DNA of 64,000 bases from Pontibacter vulgaris (lineage in GTDB: Bacteria > Bacteroidota > Bacteroidia > Cytophagales > Hymenobacteraceae), in the NCBI RefSeq assembly GCF_022758145.1, contig NZ_JAJVDH010000003.1, positions 124,001 to 188,000 of the forward strand. Reading direction: 5' to 3'. Positions 35,419-44,534 of the stretch are shown here, in pieces (the first letter of the stretch is position 1; every line of letters starts with the position of its first letter). Made by a program: the position numbers and the translations under genes. The notes beneath the pieces are model-generated. The model did not search any database and was not told the DNA's origin. It was given only the letters and a program-made list of their open reading frames with translations.

Positions 35419-35437
35419 CTGAAGCAATTATACGTGT

Positions 35438-35980
35438 ATGGAAATGAAGCTTGTACTTATAAAAGATCGGCATTTCAGTCAGCTGCAACAATTGAGGGAG
35501 CTTTATGAGAATGCTTTTCCGGTAAAGGAACGTCGTAATTTTGATGATCTTCTGACAATACTACACGAGCCGGCGATGCATTTGCATGTGGTGATGGCAG
35601 AGAAGAACGTGATAGGTTTAAGCATACATTGGGAACTTGAAAATATACTTTATCTCGAGCACCTGGCCATAAATCCCGAATACCGCTGCAAAGGAGCAGG
35701 TACGAAAATAATGCGTTGGTTACTGCAGCAAACCCAACACCAGATAGTACTGGAAGTGGAGCGCCCCGAGGATGAAACTGATCAGAAACGTATTAATTTT
35801 TATGAAAAGCTCGGTTTTATACTTCATCCTGAATTCGATTACCAGCAACCTCCTTACAGACCAGGCGAAAAACATGTGCCTTTATACCTGATGGCACAGC
35901 CACATATACCAACTCAACAGGCTTTTTTAAAAATAGCAAAATTGATCAGGCAGCAGGTATACGAGCGGTTCTATACTTAA
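35438..35980 (+). CDS. GNAT-family N-acetyltransferase
   Basis: 180 residues with beta4/motif A 'LYLEHLAINPEYRCKGAGTK' (~70-90) and motif B around 'INFYEKLGFILHPEF'. It is of the small-molecule GNAT type; the C-terminal ~40 residues extend past the core. ATG 35438 or ATG 35444 could start it. It begins 19 bp after the acyl-CoA-type regulator gene and may be co-transcribed, but no functional link is evident. Confidence 0.82.
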   Translation: MEMKLVLIKDRHFSQLQQLRELYENAFPVKERRNFDDLLTILHEPAMHLHVVMAEKNVIGLSIHWELENILYLEHLAINPEYRCKGAGTKIMRWLLQQTQHQIVLEVERPEDETDQKRINFYEKLGFILHPEFDYQQPPYRPGEKHVPLYLMAQPHIPTQQAFLKIAKLIRQQVYERFYT

Positions 35981-36136
35981 CACTTCTCCTTCATCCTCTG
36001 ATATATAACTAAAAAGCTATACTTATTTACTTAAAAAGCTACAGTCCTTCTTTTTGTGCTACGGTTACAATCACTTATATTCGAATGCTGAAGTATGCAA
36101 AACCGGCTGCTTCTATAATTTTTCCATTGCTACTAC

Positions 36137-37711
36137 ATGGCCCAGTTCCTTTTCCGGCAAACCACTTTTGAGGAGTTTGAAGCTCCTTTGTCGCTCTTCG
36201 AGCTGCACCAGCAGATTCGGGAGGAGCTGGAAGTGGCATTTCCGGAGAGCTATTGGGTGGTGGCTGAACTGGCCCAGGTTAGCCCGGACAGGCGCAAAGG
36301 CCATTGTTACCTGACTTTGGTTGATAAAGGCGATGATCCGCGCGGGCAGATCTTGGCACAGGCTCGGGCAACTATCTGGAGCACCCGTTACCAGATGTTG
36401 GGACGCTATTTTGAAGATAAAACCGGGCAGCCACTAAAGGCAGGTTTAAAGGTGCTGATGCAGGCAAACGTTCGATTCCATGAACTGTATGGCCTGAGCC
36501 TCGACATCGTAAACATTGACCCCAATTATACTATAGGCGACCTGGCCCGCCAAAGGCAGGAAACCCTGAAACGCCTGGAAACGGAAGGCCTGCTCACAGC
36601 CAATAAAGAACTAGAACTGCCACTGGTGCCACAACGGCTGGCCATAGTTTCATCGGCTTCGGCAGCTGGTTACCAGGATTTTATACATCAGTTGCAGCAC
36701 AACGCTTACGGCTATACTTTCAGTACAAGGCTGTTTCCGGCAATTGTGCAGGGCAATGAGGCTCCGGCTTCTATTCGCAAAGCCATGGATCTGATTGCCA
36801 AATATGCCGAGCAGTTTGATGCCTGTGTAATTATACGCGGCGGAGGCTCGCAAACGGACCTGGGTTGCTTTGATGATTACAGTGTTGCGGCAGCTATTGG
36901 TAACTCGCCTTTGCCTGTACTTACCGGCATCGGCCACGAGCGCGACGAAAGTATAGCAGACCTGGTAGCGCACACCCGATTAAAGACACCAACAGCAGTA
37001 GCCAACTTTATTATAGATACCTGCCGGGATGCTGAGGAAGAATCAGAAAGCTTATACTCCAGCATCAGGATGTTTGCCGCTCAGCAATTAAAACTAACCG
37101 GCGACAGGCTGGAGCGCCATAGTTTGCGTTTGTCTAACCTTACCACCGAGTACCTGCATGGAAACAACCAGAAGCTGGAGCAATTATCGCGGTCTTTGTT
37201 ACTAAAGCCGAAATCTTACCTCGATGAGCAAAAGCACCATTCCGGTATGCTGGAACAAAGTATAAAAGCTACTACCAAAGATCTGCTGCACCTGCGTGAG
37301 CGTAATTTAAGTGAACTGGCTGTTTGCGTGGAAGGCAAAAGCCAGCGTTACCTGCACATGAAGGAGCACGAGCTAAACCACCAGGTGCATTGCCTCGAAA
37401 CCGAGGCCAAAGAAGATTTGAAGACTAACCAGCTTCAGTTTGCAAAGTATAACGAGCAGGTAAAGTATAAAACCCAGCATAAACTACAGGCCGAAAATCA
37501 TAAGCTGAACCTGCTTGACCTAAGTATAAAAGCCAATGACCCTGAAAAATTATTGCTGCGCGGTTATACCTTAACTTTATTAAACGGAAAGATAATTAAA
37601 AGCGCCAGCCAGGTTAAAACCGGCGACGTGATAGAAACCAGACTACAAACAGGCACCCTTCATAGCATGGTCGTAAACATAGATGAAAATGACAACGAAA
37701 GACATACATAA
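36137..37711 (+). CDS. xseA: Exodeoxyribonuclease VII large subunit
   Basis: 524 residues. N-terminal OB-fold (~15-120; 'YWVVAELAQVSPDRRKGHCY'), catalytic block with 'LAIVSSASAAGYQDF' (~165-180), 'IIRGGGSQTDLGCFDDYSVA' and 'TGIGHERDESIADLVAHTRL' in order, then a long coiled-coil (~290-470) and a C-terminal 'DPEKLLLRGYTLTLL' motif that contacts XseB. The enzyme degrades single-stranded DNA. It overlaps xseB by 29 bp, so both are coupled. Confidence 0.96.
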   Translation: MAQFLFRQTTFEEFEAPLSLFELHQQIREELEVAFPESYWVVAELAQVSPDRRKGHCYLTLVDKGDDPRGQILAQARATIWSTRYQMLGRYFEDKTGQPLKAGLKVLMQANVRFHELYGLSLDIVNIDPNYTIGDLARQRQETLKRLETEGLLTANKELELPLVPQRLAIVSSASAAGYQDFIHQLQHNAYGYTFSTRLFPAIVQGNEAPASIRKAMDLIAKYAEQFDACVIIRGGGSQTDLGCFDDYSVAAAIGNSPLPVLTGIGHERDESIADLVAHTRLKTPTAVANFIIDTCRDAEEESESLYSSIRMFAAQQLKLTGDRLERHSLRLSNLTTEYLHGNNQKLEQLSRSLLLKPKSYLDEQKHHSGMLEQSIKATTKDLLHLRERNLSELAVCVEGKSQRYLHMKEHELNHQVHCLETEAKEDLKTNQLQFAKYNEQVKYKTQHKLQAENHKLNLLDLSIKANDPEKLLLRGYTLTLLNGKIIKSASQVKTGDVIETRLQTGTLHSMVVNIDENDNERHT

Positions 37712-37946
37712 CATGACCTACCGCGAGGCCACCCAGGAGCTCGAGGAAATTCTGCGCGCCATCGAAAACGATGCCGTAGATGTAGACGAACTTACGCAGA
37801 AAGTGCAGCGCTCATCGCAGCTTATTAAGCTTTGCAAAGAGAAACTGCGCAATGCCGAAAATGCCATTAACCAGGTTTTCAATGAGGAGAACTGCGATAC
37901 CAGCAAAAATAATACGGATGAAACCCCGAATGGGCGCTTGTTTTAA
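37683..37946 (+). CDS. xseB: Exodeoxyribonuclease VII small subunit
   Basis: 87 residues. 'TYREATQELEEILRAIENDAV' and 'VDELTQKVQRSSQLIKLCKEKL' form the paired helices of XseB. The start at ATG 37683 lies inside xseA; ATG 37689 and ATG 37713 are also possible, and the last would match the shortest family members. It assembles several copies onto XseA. Confidence 0.94.
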   Translation: MKMTTKDIHNMTYREATQELEEILRAIENDAVDVDELTQKVQRSSQLIKLCKEKLRNAENAINQVFNEENCDTSKNNTDETPNGRLF

Positions 37947-37970
37947 TCTGGCTCATACTTCTAAGTAAAC

Positions 37971-38009
37971 AAAAAAGCCTCCCTGAAATAAAATCAGAGA
38001 GGCTTTTTT
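37971..38009. terminator. Bidirectional terminator between xseB and the TPS/TPP gene
   Basis: Arms starting AAAAAAGCCTC (37971-37981) and ending GAGGCTTTTTT (37999-38009) form an 11-bp stem, continued by four pairs after one mismatch. A/T ends give U-runs on both strands. Confidence 0.88.
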
Positions 38010-38021
38010 GTTGAAGTAATT

Positions 38022-40229
38022 TTAGCTCATTTCCTGTGGTTGCTCCGATGCTTTTAGCTGCAGTAACCGCGATAATAAGCTCCGTACCTCTCCGCAGGAA
38101 TCTACGTGGTACTTGGCCACCGAATATGAGTTACCTACTTTTATAGTATAAGCGTCGCGCGGCATGGCTTTAAAAATATCTTCATCGCCCCAGTCGTCGC
38201 CAATGGCAACTATAAACTCGTGCGGATATTGGTTCAGCCAATGCGCTGTAGCCCTGCCTTTGCTTACTTCCTGTGCTTTAACTTCTACCGCCATTTGCCC
38301 ATCCAATACCTGCAGGTTACTATTGCTAGCCAGGAAATTCAGGTGGCTTACCAGTTCGCGGGCGCGTAGCTCGCCAAGTCCGGTTTCAACGCGTCGGTAA
38401 TGCCAAACCAAAGAGTATTCTTTTTCTTCAATAAAAGAACCAGGCGTGCGGTCTACATACAGGTCCAGGATTAGTTTTATATCGCTTTTCCAGTCATCCA
38501 TCAGGCTCATCATGGTTTGCCAACCGGTACTGTTCTGCTTTATCCAGACGCCATGCTCCGCTACCAAATCCACAGGAACATGTCCAAGCCACTCCTGCAT
38601 ATTATCTTTTTCGCGGCTGCTTACTACTACCACTTTGTTTTTTGGGTCGCTGTTCAGGCGGCTCAATAACTCTATCAGCTCAGCATCGGGCCGGGCCATG
38701 TCCGGTTTAGAACTATACTTCACAAGTGCTCCATCATACTCCAGAAAGAACAGGCGTGTGCTGGCGGTTTCGTAAGCGTCGCTCATTTCGTGGAAAGTAG
38801 CCTCGTCGAGGTAGCTGGTTGCCAGCGAAAGCTGCTTGATCTTTACATAAGACAGGCGATCCATGAACATACTTACCCAGTGGTGTATATTATAACGTCT
38901 CAGGGATTCCTGCATCAGTACCATGTGCTGTTCCTGCTCTTCTTCAGGCATGATCAAAGCTTTATGGATGGCATCAACCAGCTGGTTTATGTCGTTGGGG
39001 TTTATGAGTAAAGCCTCCGAAAGCTCTTTTGATGCACCGGCCATTTCGCTAAGTATAAGCACACCCCTCTTATCTAATTTACTGGCTACAAACTCTTTGC
39101 AAACCAGGTTCATACCATCGCGCATTGGCGTTACCAAAGCAACATCGGCCATGCGGTAAAAAGCCGAAAGCGTTTCGAGCGGGTAAGAGCGGTAAAAATA
39201 TTGAATCGGGTTCCAGTTGATGTTGCTATACTTTCCGTTTATGCGGCCAACCAGTTCGTCTACTTCTTCTTTCAGCTCTTTATACTTGCCTACGGCATCG
39301 CGCGAAGGCACTACCAGCATTACCAGTGTTACCTTTTCCAGGAACTCGGGATACTTCTCTAAAAAAAGCTCGAAAGCCAGTAGGCGCTGCGGAATACCTT
39401 TAGAATAATCAAGCCGGTCTATAGATAGTATGATTTTCTGGGAATTAAGGTTAGCCTGGTAAATAGCTTGCCGCCTCTTTACTTCTTCGGAGGCAGCCAC
39501 AGCGGCATACTTATCATAATCAATGCCCATCGGGAAAGAATCTACAAGCAGCGACCTGGTACCTGTATTTATCCAGCCATGCATACTGCCGTGCCCGATA
39601 ATCCGGTTAACCGAACTGAGAAAGTGGCGCATGTCGTCGTAGGTATGGAAGCCGATAAGATCGGAACCAAGCATACCTTCCAAAATTTCTTTACGCCACG
39701 GCAATAAACGGAATACCTCGTAAGACGGAAACGGAATATGCTGAAAGAAACCTATTGTACTGTTTGGCAGCCGCTCGCGCAACATACTTGGCAGCAACAG
39801 CAACTGATAATCGTGTACCCAGATCGTATCTTCGGGCTCGGCCTGCGCCACAATTTCATCACAATACTTTTGATTGACAGCCATATACGTTTCCCAGAGC
39901 TGCTGTTCGTATATGGCATACTGGCTGAAATAATGGAAGGTGGGCCATAAGGTCTCGTTACTGAAACCCTCATAAAATTCTTTGATTTCGGTTTCGGTCA
40001 GGAAAACCGGGTACATATTTTCAGACTGCAGATCGTGTATTATTTTTTGCTGTTTATGCTGCTCTTCTATCACCAAACCGGGCCATCCTATCCAGAGGTT
40101 ATTGCCTTCTTTATAGATAGAGCCCAAACCGGTAGCTAAGCCGCCTTCGCTGGTCTGGTAAACTAATTCACCCTCCTTTTCCTGTAATTTAATCGGAAGT
40201 CTGTTTGATACAATGATCAGTTTTGCCAT
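38022..40229 (-). CDS. Trehalose-6-phosphate synthase fused to a degenerate trehalose-phosphatase domain
   Basis: 735 residues. The GT20 synthase half (1-~470) is complete: 'IIVSNRLPIKL' (5-15), 'VHDYQLLLLP' (138-147), 'GFFQHIPFPS' (160-169), 'SIDRLDYSKGIPQRL' (269-283) and 'TPMRDGMNLVCKEF' (367-380). The HAD phosphatase half starts near 490. Its motif I reads 'FFLEYDGALV': the nucleophile normally Asp is Glu497 (codon GAG) and the usual Thr is Ala501. Motif IV 'GDDWGDEDIF' is intact. The synthase should make trehalose-6-phosphate; dephosphorylation by this protein is doubtful. No separate otsB is seen in the window. It is monocistronic, left of the GlgE/TreYZ district. Confidence 0.92.
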   Translation of the reverse strand: MAKLIIVSNRLPIKLQEKEGELVYQTSEGGLATGLGSIYKEGNNLWIGWPGLVIEEQHKQQKIIHDLQSENMYPVFLTETEIKEFYEGFSNETLWPTFHYFSQYAIYEQQLWETYMAVNQKYCDEIVAQAEPEDTIWVHDYQLLLLPSMLRERLPNSTIGFFQHIPFPSYEVFRLLPWRKEILEGMLGSDLIGFHTYDDMRHFLSSVNRIIGHGSMHGWINTGTRSLLVDSFPMGIDYDKYAAVAASEEVKRRQAIYQANLNSQKIILSIDRLDYSKGIPQRLLAFELFLEKYPEFLEKVTLVMLVVPSRDAVGKYKELKEEVDELVGRINGKYSNINWNPIQYFYRSYPLETLSAFYRMADVALVTPMRDGMNLVCKEFVASKLDKRGVLILSEMAGASKELSEALLINPNDINQLVDAIHKALIMPEEEQEQHMVLMQESLRRYNIHHWVSMFMDRLSYVKIKQLSLATSYLDEATFHEMSDAYETASTRLFFLEYDGALVKYSSKPDMARPDAELIELLSRLNSDPKNKVVVVSSREKDNMQEWLGHVPVDLVAEHGVWIKQNSTGWQTMMSLMDDWKSDIKLILDLYVDRTPGSFIEEKEYSLVWHYRRVETGLGELRARELVSHLNFLASNSNLQVLDGQMAVEVKAQEVSKGRATAHWLNQYPHEFIVAIGDDWGDEDIFKAMPRDAYTIKVGNSYSVAKYHVDSCGEVRSLLSRLLQLKASEQPQEMS

Positions 40230-40450
40230 GTATTAATTCAGATTGTGCTCACACAACTTTAAAGCAGCCTTTGGGTGCTAAGGTCACTCATAAGATTTGA
40301 TTAGCGCTTTTAAAAAGATATAGTTTGCATACGGCATTAAATAGATACACGTTATCATGACATAACACTTTTAAAATAAAGTTAAAGCTGCATCCGAGTT
40401 AGATTTCTACTGCCTTACTTCCGAACCTATCCCTTCATATCAGAGTAACA

Positions 40451-40488
40451 TTCCTGAAAGTTTATACATGCGTGCAGGCTTTCAGGAA
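40451..40488 (+). promoter_or_regulatory. Hairpin in the mscS leader
   Basis: TTCCTGAAAG (40451-40460) pairs perfectly with CTTTCAGGAA (40479-40488), loop 18 bases, ending 18 bp before the start codon. It may be an operator or an RNA hairpin affecting translation. Confidence 0.45.
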
Positions 40489-40506
40489 GTATAACAATTG
40501 ATTTTT

Positions 40507-41589
40507 ATGAAGTTAGCAGACATATTTTTCGGCAGTTTTGATAACCTGATGATTGGTATAATGCAGCTTGTAATCGGAGCTTTTGTTGGCTTGGTGCTGG
40601 CATTTGTTTTTTTTAAGCTGCTGGACTTATACAACAAGCGCGAATCGCCTCAGTTAACCAAATCTATATCAAACCACCTGGGTGCTCCTGTAAAAGTATT
40701 TCTTCCATTGTTATTTGCAGCTTTTACGCTGGCGCTCACGCCTTTTAATATGGAGCAACGGTTGTTTTTCCGCCGTTTCCTGGAAATAATGAACATAGCT
40801 GTATTTGGCTGGATGCTGATAAAAGTAACCTATGTAGTGCAGGATATGCTGCGGCACAAATACCAGATATCCAAACCCGATAACATACGGGAGCGCAGAC
40901 TTTTTACCCAGCTACAGTTCATTAAAAAGATCACCATTGCACTGATAGCTTTTCTTACAGTAGCTTTTATACTTTTCAGTTTTGAGCCGGTGCGAACGCT
41001 GGGCACAGGCTTGCTTACATCGGCGGGTATTGCAGGTGTAGTTTTAGGATTTGCAGCACAGCGCTCATTGGCTAACCTACTGGCTGGCTTGCAGATAGCA
41101 TTTTCGCAGCCCATTCGCATAGATGATGTACTGGTAGTCGAAAACGAGTTTGGCCGGGTAGAAGAAATCACACTTACGTATGTGGTATTGCGCATCTGGG
41201 ACCAGCGCCGGCTCATACTTCCGCTCAACTACTTTATCGAAAAACCTTTCCAGAACTGGACTCGAAGCAGTGCCGACATACTGGCTACCGTATACCTTTA
41301 CACAGATTATACCATGCCTATTGATGAACTTCGCAAAGAGCTCATGCGGGTGCTGGCTGCCACCCATCTATGGGACGGAAAAGTAGCGGGCCTCGACTTA
41401 ACAGACTCCCAGGCAAACTCTTTACAGCTACGTGCTTTAATGAGTGCCGATAACTCCAGTATCGCCTGGGACCTGCGTTGCCACGTACGCGAAAAGCTGA
41501 TAACATTTATACAGAAAAATTATCCTGAATCGTTGCCAAAAACACGCACTGAATTTACAGGAAACCCTCTGCAGAAGTATGAGAGTTAA
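40507..41589 (+). CDS. MscS-family mechanosensitive channel
   Basis: 360 residues from ATG 40507 (a TTG three codons upstream is less likely). Four membrane helices: ~11-33, ~62-80, ~95-110 and ~140-160, then the pore helix 'SAGIAGVVLGFAAQRSLANLLAG' region with the Gly/Ala packing of TM3, and the beta domain 'PIRIDDVLVVENEFGRVEEI'. Such channels release osmolytes on hypo-osmotic shock. Its position between trehalose genes fits, since trehalose would be a main solute to vent, but no operon link exists. Confidence 0.92.
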   Translation: MKLADIFFGSFDNLMIGIMQLVIGAFVGLVLAFVFFKLLDLYNKRESPQLTKSISNHLGAPVKVFLPLLFAAFTLALTPFNMEQRLFFRRFLEIMNIAVFGWMLIKVTYVVQDMLRHKYQISKPDNIRERRLFTQLQFIKKITIALIAFLTVAFILFSFEPVRTLGTGLLTSAGIAGVVLGFAAQRSLANLLAGLQIAFSQPIRIDDVLVVENEFGRVEEITLTYVVLRIWDQRRLILPLNYFIEKPFQNWTRSSADILATVYLYTDYTMPIDELRKELMRVLAATHLWDGKVAGLDLTDSQANSLQLRALMSADNSSIAWDLRCHVREKLITFIQKNYPESLPKTRTEFTGNPLQKYES

Positions 41590-42145
41590 TGAGTTAAAGT
41601 ATAAACTTACCCCACCCCCTCCGAGGAGGGAATTAGGTTGATGCTATAGTTAAAAGTTATAATTCTATAATTGCAGTCTTTGAGAGCGGACAGGTCACGA
41701 CATGTCCATACGGAAATACAATCAGGATTAAGTTCGAAGCTTATCCTTTCAACTTATAGAACTGCTGTGGCTATGGGAAAGATATCAGTTTTTCTGTGAG
41801 GCGCCTTGTGAGATTCTGGTGCCGTAAGGCATTGCGACGTCAGGAGCAAAAGAAGGGAACACAGCGCCGAATAGGAAAACGAGGCCGCCCGGCCTGAGGG
41901 AACCAAAGTATAAATTGAAACGAATGGCAAGTAAGACTGAGGGCAACAACTAAATTGGAAGTATAGCTAAGTGCAAGCAAGTATAAACTGCAACTATACT
42001 ACACCAGATTTCTCGCTAACACTCGTAATGACAAAAGAAATAAACGCAAAGGCAGCAACTATAAAACTCAGATTTCTATCAGCTACACTAGCTCTTTTCG
42101 ATCTCAAGCGGGCTTAGATTGACAGTGAATAAAGCAGATATTAAG
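41590..42145. other. 556-bp gene-free region with small palindromes
   Basis: No coding frame. I see CCCTCC-GA-GGAGGG (41617-41630), a REP-like palindrome; a near-palindrome GGACAGGTCACGACATGTCC (41688-41707); AGGCCG-CC-CGGCCT (41882-41895); and at least four AAGTATA motifs between 41905 and 42000. The 41790-41900 stretch is more G/C-rich than its surroundings. It could hold a decayed repeat element or an RNA. Nothing firmer can be said. Confidence 0.5.
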
Positions 42146-42186
42146 AACCCCAACGCCTTTGCTTTGAAAGTAAAAGCGTTGGGGTT
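42146..42186 (-). terminator. Terminator of the glgE-treS-glgB operon
   Basis: AACCCCAACGC (42146-42156) pairs with GCGTTGGGGTT (42176-42186), with extra T-A pairs inside. It lies 18 bp past the glgB stop on the minus strand. Confidence 0.82.
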
Positions 42187-42203
42187 ATACTTTCAAAAAA
42201 CAT

Positions 42204-44534
42204 TTATACTTTAGAAACCTGAGCAGGTTTATACTTTAAGTATACGACTGCCAAAGGCGGCAACCGAAGCTCTAGTGAGAATGCACGGCCATGGTAAGGT
42301 TCCGGAACAGATTGCAAAGGCGCAGTATTCTGTACATTACTACCTCCGAAACGGGCATCATCCGTGTTCAAGATTTGCAGCCAATGGCCCTCTTCCGGCA
42401 CACCCAACCGGTAATGGTCGTGTACTACAGGTGTCAGGTTACAAACCACCAGTAAATGGTCATCCGGTGTACTGCCTTTCCTTAAAAAGCTGATAACGCT
42501 GTTATGGGAATCTTCAAAATCAACCCATTCAAATCCCCGGCCGTCAAAATTATAAGTATACAGGCTTGTTTCCTGCTGGTAGATGTGGTTTAGCTCACGA
42601 ACCAATTCTTTTACTCCCGAATGAAAATCATACTGCAGCAAGTGCCAGTCTAAACTACTATCGTGGTTCCACTCGCTGCTTTGGGCAATCTCACCACCCA
42701 TAAACAAAAGCTTGGCTCCCGGATGCGCATACATATAAGCATAAAGCGTACGCAGGTTGGCAAATCGCTGCCACTCATCGCCCGGCATTTTACCTATAAG
42801 CGAGCCTTTGCCGTGCACTACCTCGTCGTGGGAAAGTGGTAGCATAAAACGCTCAGAAAAAGCATAAATGATACTGAACGTGATGTCGCCCTGGTGGTAT
42901 TTGCGGTAAATAGAATCGGTAGAAAAATAACGCAGCGAGTCGTGCATCCACCCCATCATCCACTTCATATTAAAGCCTAAGCCGCCATGTTCCAAAGTGC
43001 CTGTAACAGCCGGCCAGGCCGTAGATTCTTCGGCTATAGTTTGCACATCCGGATACCGGTTGTGAACGGCCTCGTTAAATTCTTTAATGAAAGTAATCGC
43101 CTCCAAGTTCTCGCGCCCACCGTATTCGTTCGGAATCCATTCGCCGTGTTTGCGCGAATAATCCAGGTATAGCATCGAAGCCACAGCATCAACGCGCAGG
43201 CCATCTGCATGGTATTTATCCAACCAGAAAAGCGCGTTACTGATCAGGAAGGATTTTACCTCGTTGCGGCCATAGTTGAAAATGTAACTGTTCCAGTCGG
43301 GGTGAAAACCTTTGCGGGGATCATCGTGCTCATACAAATGCGTGCCGTCAAAGTATACCAAGCCATGCTGATCCGATGGAAAATGAGAGGGCACCCAATC
43401 AAGTATAACACCGATGCCTTCCTGGTGCAGTACATCTATCAGATTCATCAGATCTTGTGGCGAACCAAACTGGCTGGCAGCGGCAAAGTAGCCCGTGATC
43501 TGGTAACCCCACGAACCATTGAACGGATGAAACATGACAGGCATAAACTCTACATGCGTAAAGCCCATTTCCTTTAAGTAGGCAGGTAATTCTGCGGCAA
43601 GTTCACGGTAAGTAAGCGGCCGGTTGTTATCTTCAGCTTTGCGTCGCCAGGAGCCTATGTGCATTTCGTAAACAGCAAAAGGTTGCGGTTGGCTGGCCTG
43701 TGTTTTGCGGCGTTGCAACCAGGCATCGTCGTGCCAGGTATGGTGCAGGTCGCAGATAACAGAAGCAGTTTGGGGCGGCGCTTCGCGAGCAAAAGCAAAC
43801 GGATCGCTCTTCTCTACATGGTAAAAGTTATAGCGCGACCGGATATGATATTTGTATAACATACCAGCTCCTACAGCAGGTATAAAACCTTCCCAAATAC
43901 CCGAATGATCTTCTCTGGCCCGCAGTTGATGGCTTTCGCGGTCCCAGCTGTTAAAGTCGCCCATTACGGAAACCTGCTCGGCATTTGGCGCCCAAACGGC
44001 AAAGTAAGTTCCTGTGGTTCCGGCATGCGCCATCGGGTGCGAGCCCAGCTTATCATACAAAGTATAATGCTTGCCTTCTCTGAAAAGGTAAATATCGAAC
44101 TCGGTAAAGCGGCTGATGTTGTAGTAAACAGCCTGACCGAGTTCTGACGAGCTTATACTTTGTATTTGTTCCGAAGGTGGTGTAGCCCTTTTTCCCCGGC
44201 TTTTGGGTGTAGTTATACCTGGAGCTACTGGCGATACTACCTTATCTTTTTTACCTCTTTTCACAGGTTGTAAAGGCAAGACAGGTTGTGGCGGCAAATC
44301 TGCACTAGCAGCTTTTTTCGCTTTTCCGCGGCCAGCTGGTTTTGCAGCAATTGCTGTGCTTATACTTTCGTCAGTAAGAGGTTCAGAAGCAAGGGGCATA
44401 CCCATTTCTGCCAGTGGCGCATCGGTCTTTTTAGGTCTTCCGCGTTTTGGCGTTGGTTGGTTAGCAGCTTCCTGCCCTATTCCGCCTGTCTCAGCTTCCG
44501 GTCTTATACTTTCCTTCTTTTTAGCCATTGCCAT
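42204..44534 (-). CDS. glgB: Glycogen branching enzyme with a long basic AT-hook-like N-terminus
   Basis: 776 residues. From ~135 on it is a standard GH13_9 branching enzyme: CBM48 (~165-260), barrel motifs 'DGLRVDAVASML' with nucleophile Asp449, 'AEEST' (501-505) and 'LPLSHDEVVHGKGSL'. It makes alpha-1,6 branches. The first ~130 residues are disordered, Lys/Pro/Ala-rich, with an AT-hook-like 'PKRGRPKKTD' (29-38) and similar 'AGRGKAKK' and 'KSRGKRA' patches; branching enzymes do not normally have this. It overlaps the TreS-Mak gene by 14 bp and is last in the GlgE operon. Its stop is part of TCT AAA GTA TAA. Confidence 0.93.
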   Translation of the reverse strand: MAMAKKKESIRPEAETGGIGQEAANQPTPKRGRPKKTDAPLAEMGMPLASEPLTDESISTAIAAKPAGRGKAKKAASADLPPQPVLPLQPVKRGKKDKVVSPVAPGITTPKSRGKRATPPSEQIQSISSSELGQAVYYNISRFTEFDIYLFREGKHYTLYDKLGSHPMAHAGTTGTYFAVWAPNAEQVSVMGDFNSWDRESHQLRAREDHSGIWEGFIPAVGAGMLYKYHIRSRYNFYHVEKSDPFAFAREAPPQTASVICDLHHTWHDDAWLQRRKTQASQPQPFAVYEMHIGSWRRKAEDNNRPLTYRELAAELPAYLKEMGFTHVEFMPVMFHPFNGSWGYQITGYFAAASQFGSPQDLMNLIDVLHQEGIGVILDWVPSHFPSDQHGLVYFDGTHLYEHDDPRKGFHPDWNSYIFNYGRNEVKSFLISNALFWLDKYHADGLRVDAVASMLYLDYSRKHGEWIPNEYGGRENLEAITFIKEFNEAVHNRYPDVQTIAEESTAWPAVTGTLEHGGLGFNMKWMMGWMHDSLRYFSTDSIYRKYHQGDITFSIIYAFSERFMLPLSHDEVVHGKGSLIGKMPGDEWQRFANLRTLYAYMYAHPGAKLLFMGGEIAQSSEWNHDSSLDWHLLQYDFHSGVKELVRELNHIYQQETSLYTYNFDGRGFEWVDFEDSHNSVISFLRKGSTPDDHLLVVCNLTPVVHDHYRLGVPEEGHWLQILNTDDARFGGSNVQNTAPLQSVPEPYHGRAFSLELRLPPLAVVYLKYKPAQVSKV

